In this document: piece by piece, positions 40,775 to 50,461 of the stretch
Position numbering within the stretch: position 1 is the first letter of the stretch
How the letters are laid out: the number at the start of each line of letters is the position of its first letter
DNA from: Pseudolysobacter antarcticus
GTDB taxonomy: Bacteria > Pseudomonadota > Gammaproteobacteria > Xanthomonadales > Rhodanobacteraceae
Direction: 5' to 3'
Assembly: GCF_004168365.1 (NCBI RefSeq)
Contig: NZ_CP035704.1
Coordinates: forward strand, 4,092,001 to 4,156,000
Length of the DNA: 64,000 bases
Program-made: the position numbers and the translations under genes
Notes under the pieces: generated by a model
Database searches by the model: none
Told to the model about the DNA's origin: nothing
The model's input: only the letters and a program-made list of their open reading frames with translations

Positions 40775-43267
40775 CTAGCCTTTCTCGAACGGCCGCAGCA
40801 ACCAGCGGCACAGCGCGGGTAGGAACACCATCGCGGCGATCATGTTGACGACGAACATGAAAGTCAGCATCACGCCCATATCAGCCTGGAATTTCAGATC
40901 CGAGAATACCCACGTGCCGACGCCAACGGCCAAGGTGAGTGCGGTGTAGAAGATCGCGATGCCGGTGGTTTTGAGCGCGCCGAAATACGATTCGGTGAGT
41001 GTGCGACCAGCCTTCATCGACTCGCGCATGCGCGCAAAAATGTAAATCGCATAGTCCACACCGATACCGACGCCAAGCGCGATCACGGTGAGAGTGTTGG
41101 TCTTCTTGCCGATATCAAGTTGCACCATCAGCGCGTGGCCGAGCTCGGTCACGAGCACCAGCGGCAGCACGATGCACAGCGCGGCGAGGGGATTGCGGAA
41201 ACTCAGCAGGCACATCACGAACACCGCGGCATACAACAGGTACAACATCATGCTGTCGACATCGCGCACCTTGTCGTTGATCGCCGCGAGCACGCCGACG
41301 TTGCCGGTGGCCAGACGCAGATTGAGCTGATCGCTCGGCGCACCGCCAGCCTTGGCGGCTTCGGCCAGTTGCAAACGCAGATTCACATTGCCACCCGACC
41401 AGATGTGATTGTCCTCGCGGAATTTTTTCACCGCGCCAACCACACGATCGATCGTCGTCGCGCGATGATCAGTCAGGAACATCATGATCGGCATCGCGCT
41501 GCAGTCGGCGTTGAGCAGGCCCGAGTCGGTTTCGAAACCCTGCGTGACCTGGCGCAGCGTGTCGCCATCACGCGGTAACGCACGCCAGCGGATATTGCCT
41601 TCGTTCCAGCCCGCAGCGACGATCTTCGCCGCCATCGGCAAGGTCATGACCTGCGCGACGCCTTCGACATTACGCATATGCCAGGCAAAACGGTCGATGG
41701 TTTCCATCACCGGATAACTCGATGTGCACGCCGAGGGCGCGGCTTCGGCAATCACGCTGAGGATATCCACACCGAGCGCGAACTTGTCGCTGATCAGCAC
41801 CGCATCGCGGTTGTAGCGCGCTTCGGGACGCAGCTCGGCCACACCTTTCTGCGCGTCGCCGATCATCACCTTGTGGCCGTATTGCGACGCGAAGAACCAC
41901 ATCGCGATGCCAACAAGAATGATGATCGCGGCTGGCACCGGGCGGCTGAAGCGCGCCATGAAAGTCCAGATCTTGTCGAACTTGGTGAGCTGACGCAGGC
42001 GGTATTCGCGCTTTCGTTCGAGGTTGCGCAGACGGCAAAACGACAACAGCACGGGCAGCAGGATCAGGTCGGTCAGGATCGTGATCGCCACGCCGACCGT
42101 GGCGGTAATCGCGAGCTCGAAAATGATGCGGATCGGAATGATCAGGATCGTCGCAAAACCGATGCAACCGGCAATCAGCGCTACCGAACCAGGCACCAGC
42201 AACGCCCGGAACGCCCGGGTTGCAGCAGTGCGCGCATCCACGCCGTGACGCGCACGCAATTCCTCGACACTGCCTTCTTCGAGGCCACCAAAAAAGATTT
42301 CGCCACGATAGCGATTGATCATCTGCTCGCCATGACTCACGGCAATCGCGAAGATCAGGAACGGCGTGAGCATGTTCATCGGATCGATGCCGAAGCCGAG
42401 CAGGCGCAGCATGCCGAGCATCCACAGCACCGCGATCAGCGCACAAAATACCGTCAGCGACGCGAGCTTGACCGACGAGGAGTACAGGAACAGCAACAGC
42501 CACGTGAACGCGATCGTGATCAGGAAAAACCAGATCACCGAACGGGCGCCGTCGGTGATGTCGCCGACCATCTTGGCGAAGCCGATGATCGCGACCGTGG
42601 TGTGTTCGTTTTCGTACTTGGCGCGAATGGCGTCGAGCTGATGGCTGATGTTGTTGTAGTCGAGCTTGACGCCGTGTTCGGCATCCTCGGGAACGAGATC
42701 GACCCAGACCATCGCGCCGGAAAAATCCTTGGCAACCAGTCGACCAACGATGTTGGCCTTTTCGATATTCGCGCGAATGATATCGAACTGTGCCTGCGTC
42801 GCCTCGAAGCCGGGTTCGTTCGGCGTGAAGTTGGCGGGGATGACGTTGCCACCGGCAAAACCGTCCTCGACCACTTCGACAAAACGCACATTCGGAGTAA
42901 AGATCGAACGCAGCCGCGCATCATCGACCGAGTCGATGGTTTTCGCGTCCTTGGTAATGTTCTCCATCGTCTGGAAGAACGGCTGGTTGAACATGTTGCC
43001 GCTCTTGTCCATCACCGCGATCAGCACACGATTGGCGCCGCCGAAATCGCGCTCGTAATCGAGGAAGGTCTGCATGTATTCATGCTGCAGCGGGATCTGC
43101 TTCTTGAAACCCGCATCGACCTTCAGCTGCGCCGCAAAATAGGTCATTGCCAGCGTGATCAGCAGGAACAGAACCAGCACGACCAGGCGATTGCCAAAGA
43201 CCAGTTTTTCGGCCAGACGATGCACAAAACCCGGTGCGGAGTGGGATGTATTTGCAGACGGATTCAT
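40775..43267 (-). CDS. MMPL/RND-superfamily transporter
   Basis: 830 residues with about twelve transmembrane segments in two halves, each with a large periplasmic loop. TM1 is 'VVLVLFLLITLAMTYFAAQL'; the sterol-sensing/MMPL-like cores are 'DPMNMLTPFLIFAIAVSHGE' and 'LTVIALGVGIGVDYAIYIFA', where the Asp in the second resembles the proton-relay Asp of MMPL proteins. Last gene of a five-gene set with lipase, DUF1302, DUF1329 and YCF48-like genes. In similar clusters it is annotated as an efflux RND transporter. A role moving lipids or hydrophobic compounds between membranes is inferred, not shown. Confidence 0.88.
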   Translation of the reverse strand: MNPSANTSHSAPGFVHRLAEKLVFGNRLVVLVLFLLITLAMTYFAAQLKVDAGFKKQIPLQHEYMQTFLDYERDFGGANRVLIAVMDKSGNMFNQPFFQTMENITKDAKTIDSVDDARLRSIFTPNVRFVEVVEDGFAGGNVIPANFTPNEPGFEATQAQFDIIRANIEKANIVGRLVAKDFSGAMVWVDLVPEDAEHGVKLDYNNISHQLDAIRAKYENEHTTVAIIGFAKMVGDITDGARSVIWFFLITIAFTWLLLFLYSSSVKLASLTVFCALIAVLWMLGMLRLLGFGIDPMNMLTPFLIFAIAVSHGEQMINRYRGEIFFGGLEEGSVEELRARHGVDARTAATRAFRALLVPGSVALIAGCIGFATILIIPIRIIFELAITATVGVAITILTDLILLPVLLSFCRLRNLERKREYRLRQLTKFDKIWTFMARFSRPVPAAIIILVGIAMWFFASQYGHKVMIGDAQKGVAELRPEARYNRDAVLISDKFALGVDILSVIAEAAPSACTSSYPVMETIDRFAWHMRNVEGVAQVMTLPMAAKIVAAGWNEGNIRWRALPRDGDTLRQVTQGFETDSGLLNADCSAMPIMMFLTDHRATTIDRVVGAVKKFREDNHIWSGGNVNLRLQLAEAAKAGGAPSDQLNLRLATGNVGVLAAINDKVRDVDSMMLYLLYAAVFVMCLLSFRNPLAALCIVLPLVLVTELGHALMVQLDIGKKTNTLTVIALGVGIGVDYAIYIFARMRESMKAGRTLTESYFGALKTTGIAIFYTALTLAVGVGTWVFSDLKFQADMGVMLTFMFVVNMIAAMVFLPALCRWLLRPFEKG

Positions 43268-43329
43268 GCCGAGACCCTTGTCATTGCGTTACTTCTGAAC
43301 GATTGCGCGTGTTTGCTATTTTTTGGCGG

Positions 43330-44490
43330 CTATTGCGGTACAAACCGGCTGACGCCGTTTTCCGCAGCGATTACGAGATCCTGCGCATCACCAACCGGCA
43401 GCGCAGCACTGATCGAACCGGCACTCGCATCGGTGAGAATCTGGAAGGCCTCACTGGCACTCTTGCGCAACAGCAGCAGTCCGTTCGCGCCGGACAGAAT
43501 CGCACCGCCATTGGCCAGCCCGCGACCACCGAGCAGACTCAAGGATGTGCCGGTTTTGACCTCGCTCCATTCATCCCCGAGATTGCGCGATTCGTACACA
43601 TGCCCGCGCAAACCGAATACCAGAACGTGTTTGCCTTCGAAGCCGATCGCACCGAACATTGATCCGTCGTACGGCAATTTCAGTTTCTGCCAATGCTCGC
43701 CGTGATCGGTCGAGCGATACACCGTGCCGCGTTCTGCCGCGATCAACAACGAACCGTCACTGGTGGCGACGATGCTGTTCAAGTGCGGGTCGGCCTCGTC
43801 CTCCAGCGCCAGCTGTTCCTTGCTGAAAACCAGTGGCTTGTCGGCATTCTTGCTTGCGGCGACTTTGCCAGATGCCGGATGTTCAACCAGCGCTTTCAGG
43901 TCGATCGGCGTCCAGGTTTTACCACCGTCGCGCGTACCGAGAAACTGGCAGTAGCCGCCCACCGCGAAACCGGTATTGACGTCCAGAAACAACACACTCA
44001 ACAATGGCGCACCCTGCGAGGCAGCGCGTCCGGAGCGGCCTGCGGCCTCGGATTTTTTCAATGGATCACTGCGCTGCAATTGCCAGTGCTGACCGGCATC
44101 GGCGCTGTATACGATCACGCCATCGTGACCCACCGCCCACAGCTGCATGCCGATCGCCGTGACCGAAGTCAGCGTGGCGCGGGTCGGTACTGCTTCGGCC
44201 TGCTTCCAGTTTTTGCCATCACTGGAAAGCGCGATCTGACCACGCTCGCCAACCGCAACAAAACCACTTTCCATTTGCGCCAGTGCGGTGAACAGGCCTT
44301 GATTGACGCGTGGCAGAATTTCCGCAGGCAGACTGCTGGGATCCTGCCAGAACGGTGGCGCTGAATCCGCCGGCGCGGGCGCAGCGGTCTTGTCAGTCGT
44401 TGCGGCATGCAGCGCAAAACTTGATGCCAGCAGCAAACTCATGCACAGGATTTTTTTGCCTGGCGACGGACGCGGGGTTTGCAACGACAT
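43330..44490 (-). CDS. YCF48-like exported beta-propeller protein
   Basis: 386 residues with a signal peptide (MSLQTPRPSPGKKILCMSLLLASSFALHAA). Repeated blades of the BNR/YCF48 type are visible: 'GFVAVGERGQIALSSDGKNW', 'LWAVGHDGVIVYSADAGQHW', 'GFAVGGYCQFLGTRDGGKTW', 'LLIAAERGTVYRSTDHGEHW' and 'VLVFGLRGHVYESRNLGDEW'. YCF48 proteins assist photosystem II assembly in cyanobacteria; in proteobacteria the family accompanies RND/DUF1302/DUF1329 genes and probably acts as a periplasmic scaffold. The start at 44490 has GGAGAATTTCGAG upstream. It sits between DUF1329 and the transporter. Confidence 0.88.
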   Translation of the reverse strand: MSLQTPRPSPGKKILCMSLLLASSFALHAATTDKTAAPAPADSAPPFWQDPSSLPAEILPRVNQGLFTALAQMESGFVAVGERGQIALSSDGKNWKQAEAVPTRATLTSVTAIGMQLWAVGHDGVIVYSADAGQHWQLQRSDPLKKSEAAGRSGRAASQGAPLLSVLFLDVNTGFAVGGYCQFLGTRDGGKTWTPIDLKALVEHPASGKVAASKNADKPLVFSKEQLALEDEADPHLNSIVATSDGSLLIAAERGTVYRSTDHGEHWQKLKLPYDGSMFGAIGFEGKHVLVFGLRGHVYESRNLGDEWSEVKTGTSLSLLGGRGLANGGAILSGANGLLLLRKSASEAFQILTDASAGSISAALPVGDAQDLVIAAENGVSRFVPQ

Positions 44491-44539
44491 CTCGAAATTC
44501 TCCGTACAAAGCGACCTCATTTGCCGAGGTCCGATACGC

Positions 44540-44566
44540 GAACAGCCGCCACAAGGGCGGCTGTTC
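44540..44566. promoter_or_regulatory. Intra-operon 11-bp perfect hairpin
   Basis: GAACAGCCGCC (44540-44550) and GGCGGCTGTTC (44556-44566) pair perfectly around a 5-base loop, between the DUF1329 stop and the YCF48-like start. There is no U-run on the minus strand, so RNA stabilisation, processing or partial attenuation is more likely than full termination. Confidence 0.6.
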
Positions 44567-44595
44567 GAAGAACACAACTTCTATTGCGTCAAACC

Positions 44596-45981
44596 TTACT
44601 GGATGCCGCGTTGACGCAGCGATTCCGGGGTGAAGTTCTGCGGCGTTGACTGGTAGGAGAAATCATACATCTTCTCCTGATTGTCCAGGCCAAGCACGAT
44701 GTAACGACCGGACTTGAGATCGTAGTGCACTTCCAGCGTGCTCATGACGGTCGGCACTTCGTAATACACCACGGTCGGTGCTTCGGAGTAGCGCCACAGC
44801 TTATCCTGGTTGTCGTAGTGCTCGATTTCCAGAATCTGCCAGCTGTCTTCATCCAGATAGAACGTGCGGCGATTGTTGATGTGGCGCTGGCCAGCCTTGA
44901 GTTTGGCTTCGACCACATACACACGATGCAATTCGTAGCGCAGCAAATCCTGATTCAGATGGCCCGGCTTGACGATATCCTTGTCGCTGACCTTGTCGCT
45001 GTGCACGGTGTAGGAGTTGTACGGCACGTACATTTCTTTCTTGCCGACCAGCTTCCAGTCGAACTTGTCCATCGCGCCGTTGAACATGTCGAACATGTCA
45101 TCGGTGCGCTGATCGTCCGATGCGGTACCCGGATTGTCGTACGCGACGTTTGGAGCGCGACGCACGCGACGCTGACCGGGGTTGTAGATCCACGCCTGAC
45201 GCGGATCTTTTTTCGCATCCATGGTTTCGTGAACCAACAAAACCTGACCTGCCAGACGCGGCGGCGACACCACTTCCTGATAGAAGTAGGTCAGGACGTT
45301 GTTGATGTCCTTCAAGGTGATGCCTGGTTTGGAATACAGGCCGAGCAGTTCTTCCTTGATGCGCACGAGCTGGTATTCACCGCTGGCCGTCGGCACGGCA
45401 GTGTCGTCCCAACGTGACAAGGCGCTGCCGCGATACTTGAGCTTGTGATTCCAGATGGCTTCGTAACCCGCTTTGCCCGCATCCGCGTCGAGAATCGGGA
45501 ACGGGATTCCCTCCGCCACATTATCGACACCGTCGCCGTCGTCGATCAGCTCGCCGGTGGCGGCATTCTTCATGCTCATTTCGTACGTGCGCGCGGGGAA
45601 TGCCGCACTGCGACGCGTCGGGTAGATCAGCATCTTGTAGTCTTTGTACTTTTCGAACATCGCCATCTGGCCGGCATTCAGCTTTTCAGCGTACTGCTTG
45701 TAATTTTCCAGCGTGATGGTGAGCAGCGGTTTGTCGCCGACAAACGGATCCTGATGATGATCGCCCACTTTGTAGCCCGTCGGCGGCTGCGTAATGCCGC
45801 CGTCCCATGCCGGGATCGTGCCGTCCTTGTTACCCGCGCGCTCGGCGCCGGTCGGCGTCAGTGGCGTACCTTTGACACCGAGCTTGGCGACATCCTGCGG
45901 GCTGCCCTTGGCGAGCGCCCCGGTGGAGATCATCGCCAATGCCAGCAACGTTGCAGTTGCGGTCTTTTTCAGGCTAAACAT
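44596..45981 (-). CDS. DUF1329 periplasmic/outer-membrane-associated protein
   Basis: 461 residues with a signal peptide (MFSLKKTATATLLALAMISTGALA). Family features: 'LTPTGAERAGNKDGTIPAWD' and 'GGITQPPTGYKVGDHHQDPF' near the N-terminus, 'RQAWIYNPGQRRVRRAPNVA', 'DMFDMFNGAMDKFDWKLVGK' and 'VVEAKLKAGQRHINNRRTFY'. DUF1329 has a LolB-like fold in structural classifications and nearly always accompanies DUF1302. This points to a lipid-binding shuttle near the outer membrane. It lies between the DUF1302 and YCF48-like genes in one minus-strand set. Confidence 0.92.
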   Translation of the reverse strand: MFSLKKTATATLLALAMISTGALAKGSPQDVAKLGVKGTPLTPTGAERAGNKDGTIPAWDGGITQPPTGYKVGDHHQDPFVGDKPLLTITLENYKQYAEKLNAGQMAMFEKYKDYKMLIYPTRRSAAFPARTYEMSMKNAATGELIDDGDGVDNVAEGIPFPILDADAGKAGYEAIWNHKLKYRGSALSRWDDTAVPTASGEYQLVRIKEELLGLYSKPGITLKDINNVLTYFYQEVVSPPRLAGQVLLVHETMDAKKDPRQAWIYNPGQRRVRRAPNVAYDNPGTASDDQRTDDMFDMFNGAMDKFDWKLVGKKEMYVPYNSYTVHSDKVSDKDIVKPGHLNQDLLRYELHRVYVVEAKLKAGQRHINNRRTFYLDEDSWQILEIEHYDNQDKLWRYSEAPTVVYYEVPTVMSTLEVHYDLKSGRYIVLGLDNQEKMYDFSYQSTPQNFTPESLRQRGIQ

Positions 45982-46024
45982 AATTACCCCTCCACTACGT
46001 TATTTGCTTGCAGATGCATTCGGC

Positions 46025-47953
46025 TCAGAACGCGTACTTGACGACGAACGCAAGGAAATCGCGATCATTGATCAGATTCAATTCGCCCGCGCCGAAGTAA
46101 TTCGTATAGCTCAGATCGACCGACCACTGATTCAGATAATTCGCTTCCATGCCAAGCGTGATCGACTTGCGACCCTGGATGAAGTTGCCACCCGGCCCCG
46201 GCGAAATACCGTGCACGTCATGATTGAATGCGACGCGTGGCGACAGGGTGAACGAGCTGTTGAACGCGTTGTTGTAGTCGGCGCGTGCAGCTAGGCGATA
46301 GCCCCATGAGAAACGCGTCGGAAAGCCATCGACCTGGGTTTCCGGATTACGCAGCGCGCCGGTGAGTTCATCGGGACCACCGCTTGTGTCGGTGCCATCA
46401 CCCTGCAACCGCAAGGTAGCGTGCGAAGGCATGTTGGTGACGTCGGTGGCGCCGATTTCGCCGACCAAGGCAATCTGATTAGCATTGAACCAGTTGCCCG
46501 GACCAAATACCTTGGTTGCAGTGCTCTGGATTTGTGCGACGTGCCGGCGCGTGTAGCCAGTCAACAATTGCCCCGGCGCAAAGTTGCCGAGCTGGCTATT
46601 GAAGCGGTCACCCGGTTGGGGAATGAACGCATTCAGCGGCGACAAGCCAGCAAAAATCAATTCCACCGCAGATATCTGCAGCGGCATGTTTGGGCGATAA
46701 CTTACCTCACCCTGCAACGCGACACCCGAGGCTTCCAGCGTGGTATTGAAGCTCGCACCAAACAGATGGATATTCGCCGGGTATTCGTTGAACAATAATG
46801 CGCTGGTCGCAGCCTGGCTGGTCACGGCATAACCGCTCGCAAACGGCAGACGACTGTCGTAGTTCAGGTAGTAGAAACCGAACTCGGTATTGCTGAGCCA
46901 CGGCGCAACGTAATGCAACGACAAACCAAACTGGCCGAACCGGTTCGGATATTGATCGAATGTGCGTGGCGCTGTTTGCGAACACGAGGCCGCGAGCAAC
47001 GGATTATTCTTGACCGTGCCGCCGCCAAATGCACTGTTATCACTCGGCGCGCCACCATTGCAGACCTTGTAGTAGTTCTCGGGATTTTTCACAGGCTGCG
47101 GCAACAGACCGAATGGCAAGGACGCGTATGTACCGCCGAGAGATGCAAAATCGTTGGTCGAGAAATACGTGCCCGAAGGGTCCGGATTGGTCTGCGAAAA
47201 CTGCAGCAGGTAGATCGCCTCGGCCGAGACATTGTCGGTGAAGTTGTACGACACCCGCAGCATGTTGATCGGCAGATACGCTTCTTTCAGATCCGCACCG
47301 GCACTGCGCAACTTGGATACGTCGATCGGATTGATGACGTTGATGCCGCCCTGGATAAACGTGCTTTCACCCCAGCTTGCGACCTGCGAACCCAGACGAA
47401 TCGAGCCTTGGTGCGCATTGAGTTCGAAGTTGTGGAAGATGAACGCGTCGAGCAGGTAGATGTCTTTGCCGACACGATCCTTGGCCAGACTCGTGAGGTT
47501 GTCATTGTTGGCGTTGGTGAAATCGTAGAAACCACCTGCACGGATAAACGCGCCCCAATCCGGACCGTAATTCAGCTTCACCTCGGTCAGGAAACGCACC
47601 TGATTCGAGAACGGCTGCCATTTGCCATAGTTCAGATCGCCATCATCGCCGTTAGCCGAGAACGCGCCTTTCGCGGCCCGTTGCTGCAGCGGCGTTTTGA
47701 AGCCTACCGTCGGATCCCAATGTGCCTTGGCAATGAGCTCTTCATCGACGTCCGATACGCGATACGAGATGCCGTACGACACCGTGGTATTCACGGTGCC
47801 GCTGAGGCCGTTTGAATCGCCGAACTGGAATGCCTGCGCGACTTGCGGCGCAACACCCGCCGCCAATACCAACGCGATGGCGACAGTCAGACTGCGCGGG
47901 GCCGGACGCTCATTAAAACGCGCGCCGTTCTTGCTGAACTTGAGTATTTTCAT
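46025..47953 (-). CDS. DUF1302 outer-membrane protein
   Basis: 642 residues. Start at ATG 47953 (MKILKFSKNGARF) gives a signal peptide ending at 'APQVAQAFQFGDSNGLSGTV'. The body shows alternating aromatic/polar strands and ends in '...LAFVVKYAF', a terminal Phe as in outer-membrane beta-barrels. Family motifs include 'LYGPDWGAFIRAGGFYDF'-type segments, 'IRLGSQVASWGESTFIQGGI' and 'NVINPIDVSKLRSAGADLKE'. DUF1302 proteins resemble large porin-like barrels linked to uptake of fatty acids or steroids. It follows the lipase gene (25-bp gap) and precedes DUF1329. Substrate is unproven. Confidence 0.9.
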   Translation of the reverse strand: MKILKFSKNGARFNERPAPRSLTVAIALVLAAGVAPQVAQAFQFGDSNGLSGTVNTTVSYGISYRVSDVDEELIAKAHWDPTVGFKTPLQQRAAKGAFSANGDDGDLNYGKWQPFSNQVRFLTEVKLNYGPDWGAFIRAGGFYDFTNANNDNLTSLAKDRVGKDIYLLDAFIFHNFELNAHQGSIRLGSQVASWGESTFIQGGINVINPIDVSKLRSAGADLKEAYLPINMLRVSYNFTDNVSAEAIYLLQFSQTNPDPSGTYFSTNDFASLGGTYASLPFGLLPQPVKNPENYYKVCNGGAPSDNSAFGGGTVKNNPLLAASCSQTAPRTFDQYPNRFGQFGLSLHYVAPWLSNTEFGFYYLNYDSRLPFASGYAVTSQAATSALLFNEYPANIHLFGASFNTTLEASGVALQGEVSYRPNMPLQISAVELIFAGLSPLNAFIPQPGDRFNSQLGNFAPGQLLTGYTRRHVAQIQSTATKVFGPGNWFNANQIALVGEIGATDVTNMPSHATLRLQGDGTDTSGGPDELTGALRNPETQVDGFPTRFSWGYRLAARADYNNAFNSSFTLSPRVAFNHDVHGISPGPGGNFIQGRKSITLGMEANYLNQWSVDLSYTNYFGAGELNLINDRDFLAFVVKYAF

Positions 47954-47978
47954 AGGTGGCTCCCCAGAGTCCTGTGCA

Positions 47979-50234
47979 TTACTGCGTGCGAGTGACGGAG
48001 GTGTCGGTGACCTGTACGGCATGACCGCCGCTCAACAGGAAACTCAACATCTCGGTCTGCATTTCGACGGTCGCTTTCGGCGACGAGGTCGGATCGAGAA
48101 TCGAACCGTGCTCACCCTTGGTGAAACGCACCACGCCGCGCACGCCCGTGGCGGATTGCGCACCGGGTGCAACGATCGTCGACAGGCCCAACGCGGCGAT
48201 CAGCGGTTCGGTACCCGACAACGGTGCCGTGATTTTCACGCTGGTGCCAGGAATCGTGACGTTGATGACCGAGTTCGGAATCACCTGATCCGGCAGCGAG
48301 CTGGCGCCGTCACCGACGACTTCCTGGATCAACAGATTCTTGTTCGCGGTGGCGAATGCGTAGTTGATCGGATCACCGGAATCGGTGACGGTCTGCGTTA
48401 CCGCGAGGAAGGTATCGAAGTCCGACGTACCCGGATGCACACCGACCTGGCCCAAGCCAGCGACAATGCGTGGACCGAACGAAGGCGATGCCACCAAAAA
48501 GTTGGCGATGCCGCCGCCTGGCACGTTCAGCACGGCGTTCTGCACGTAGGTGTTTGGCGTCTGCGCGACGGCCATGAAATCGGTACCGACGATGCTGCCG
48601 AGCGACTGGCCGACATAAGCAACACGAGAGATGTCGAAATCGCTCGGGCCACCGGAGATGCTCATTTTTTCGATCGAGCGCCGCAGCGACAACAGATCGG
48701 CAACACCTTCACGCAGATTGTCGCGCGAGGTCAGCAGGCTGGTGAGGTTGATCGTATACGAACCCGACGAATCGATCTTGCCGTCCGGGCCGGGCGCACC
48801 GGTCGTATTGTTGCTGAGATCCAGATCGAAGGTGCGCTCGCCCGTGATCAGGCCTGCCGCCGGCGAGCCGGTCAGCAACTGATTATGGAAGAACGGATTG
48901 GTCGGATCGGTCAGACCATGTAACGGCAGATCGATGGCCACCGCCGCGTAACCCTGCGAGGCCAGTGCGCCGGCAATGGCAAACATGTCGGTACGATTGC
49001 GCGTGATGCCGTGCTGGAATATCACGATCGGCCAGCCGGCTGCAGGCTTGGTCTTGCCCGAGTTGGCATTCGGCACGGTCATCAGCACCGGAATGGTGAG
49101 CGACGTGGTCTTCACCGGAATCGGATTGGCAAACGTGACATTGGTCGAGGTCGGATCCAGCCCGGCCGCATTGAACGGCGGCACATAACCGCCAGCCTTG
49201 GCCTTCCACGAACCGCCCAAAGGTGCAGTCGGGTTGGTTGCCGATGGCACGTTCAGGTAATACGGAATCTGCAGGATGCCCACATACACGTTGGCGATCG
49301 GCGGCAAGCTGGGATTGATCTGGCTCAGATCTTTCCCGATCGGCGCGAGTGCAGTGACGGGCGCCGGCGAGCCATCGACGATGCTGTTGACCGCGCTGAG
49401 TTCGACCGTGGTCGACTGCGTCGTGGCAACCCATGACAAGACGATGCGACCGCGATCGACGCCAAACGCCTGGGCGGCAGCTTCTTGCGAGTTGATCAGC
49501 TGGCGCAACGGTTCGAGACCGCAGGCCTGCGCATCCGGCAATAGCGGATCGGTGGATTTTCCATTGACGCACACCGGGCTGGTGCGCTTGCCTAGGAAAT
49601 ACGCCGTATCCGAGGTGATGTCGTTACCAGCGGCATCCGCGATACTCGGTACGCGAGCGGCCGGCGCCAGGCCGGTGCCACCATCGCCGAGCATCACTGC
49701 CATGTACGAGGTGAGCTGCACCAGCGGCTTGGTCGGCACGATCACGAGGGTGCGACCGGTGGTATCGGATGGCGACAGCGTGACCACAAATTCCTGCGGT
49801 GACTGCAACTCGCGAATGACCTTGGTGACACCGCCACCAGGACCGGTGAGCGACACCTCGAACAAACGCACGGTTTTGCCGGCCAGCAAGGTCGCCGGGT
49901 TTGGTGCGACCGAAAATCCGGTGCTCCACGGCGATATCGTGCCGAAACCATCGAGCGCATTCAGCGCCACCTTCGGATTGCTGGCATCGTTCGGATTCGG
50001 CACCGGAATATTCAGCGTCAAATCGGTCGTGCCGGACAACAGCAGATTGGTCGGGAACGGTACGACCGAATTGGTCGGATCGAAACTCGCCGTGATTATC
50101 CCCGTCACCGGCGAACCATTGCTGTTGAGCACAGGGAGCTGCGCCACGGTGTGCGGGCTATTGCTGCTACCGCCGCCGCAACCAGCGAGCAGCAGGGAAC
50201 ACAATACGGAACTTACAAGCAGTCGGGCCTGCAT
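47979..50234 (-). CDS. Lipoprotein lipase/lysophospholipase (VolA-like)
   Basis: 751 residues. The N-terminus MQARLLVSSVLCSLLLAGCGGGSSNS is a lipoprotein signal with lipobox LLAGC and a Gly/Ser-rich tether of the type found on surface lipoproteins. The first half matches the 'bacterial virulence factor lipase N-terminal' domain ('FDPTNSVVPFPTNLLLSGTT', 'SPWSTGFSVAPNPATL'). The second half is an alpha/beta hydrolase: oxyanion region 'VIFQHGITRNRTD', nucleophile Ser near 544 in GQSLGS and a C-terminal 'TKGEHGSILDP' supplying His. Related Vibrio VolA is a surface lysophospholipase encoded with a fatty-acid porin. It is first in the five-gene set. Substrate is inferred. Confidence 0.88.
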   Translation of the reverse strand: MQARLLVSSVLCSLLLAGCGGGSSNSPHTVAQLPVLNSNGSPVTGIITASFDPTNSVVPFPTNLLLSGTTDLTLNIPVPNPNDASNPKVALNALDGFGTISPWSTGFSVAPNPATLLAGKTVRLFEVSLTGPGGGVTKVIRELQSPQEFVVTLSPSDTTGRTLVIVPTKPLVQLTSYMAVMLGDGGTGLAPAARVPSIADAAGNDITSDTAYFLGKRTSPVCVNGKSTDPLLPDAQACGLEPLRQLINSQEAAAQAFGVDRGRIVLSWVATTQSTTVELSAVNSIVDGSPAPVTALAPIGKDLSQINPSLPPIANVYVGILQIPYYLNVPSATNPTAPLGGSWKAKAGGYVPPFNAAGLDPTSTNVTFANPIPVKTTSLTIPVLMTVPNANSGKTKPAAGWPIVIFQHGITRNRTDMFAIAGALASQGYAAVAIDLPLHGLTDPTNPFFHNQLLTGSPAAGLITGERTFDLDLSNNTTGAPGPDGKIDSSGSYTINLTSLLTSRDNLREGVADLLSLRRSIEKMSISGGPSDFDISRVAYVGQSLGSIVGTDFMAVAQTPNTYVQNAVLNVPGGGIANFLVASPSFGPRIVAGLGQVGVHPGTSDFDTFLAVTQTVTDSGDPINYAFATANKNLLIQEVVGDGASSLPDQVIPNSVINVTIPGTSVKITAPLSGTEPLIAALGLSTIVAPGAQSATGVRGVVRFTKGEHGSILDPTSSPKATVEMQTEMLSFLLSGGHAVQVTDTSVTRTQ

Positions 50235-50461
50235 GGGATGAATCCTTTGTCAGGTTTAAGGGTCGCAACGACAGCCGCATCATAGATAGTTCAAACGCCC
50301 GTTGGCAACGGGAATTTAACTGTGCCTGAACCCTCATTTTATGACGCAACGCAGCATCAATACTCTGGCGTACGGTAATGCCGCATTTATTTTTGTATAC
50401 TTTTTACAAAATAAACTTGTACCCAAGTACACCGAACCGAACGATGGGAATTTACGCGGAT
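50235..50461. promoter_or_regulatory. Presumed promoter region of the lipid-transport gene set
   Basis: 227 bp upstream of the lipase gene and downstream of the minus-strand epimerase gene's stop end. It includes an AT-rich segment (50380-50420) and GTTCAAACGCCCGTTGGCAAC near 50289. No recognised operator or clear -35/-10 pair was found. Confidence 0.3.

Noticed and set aside
41678-43705. A 675-codon open frame on the plus strand
   Set aside because: It is antisense to the MMPL transporter gene, has His/Arg/Asp-rich composition typical of GC-rich reverse frames, and shows no domain.
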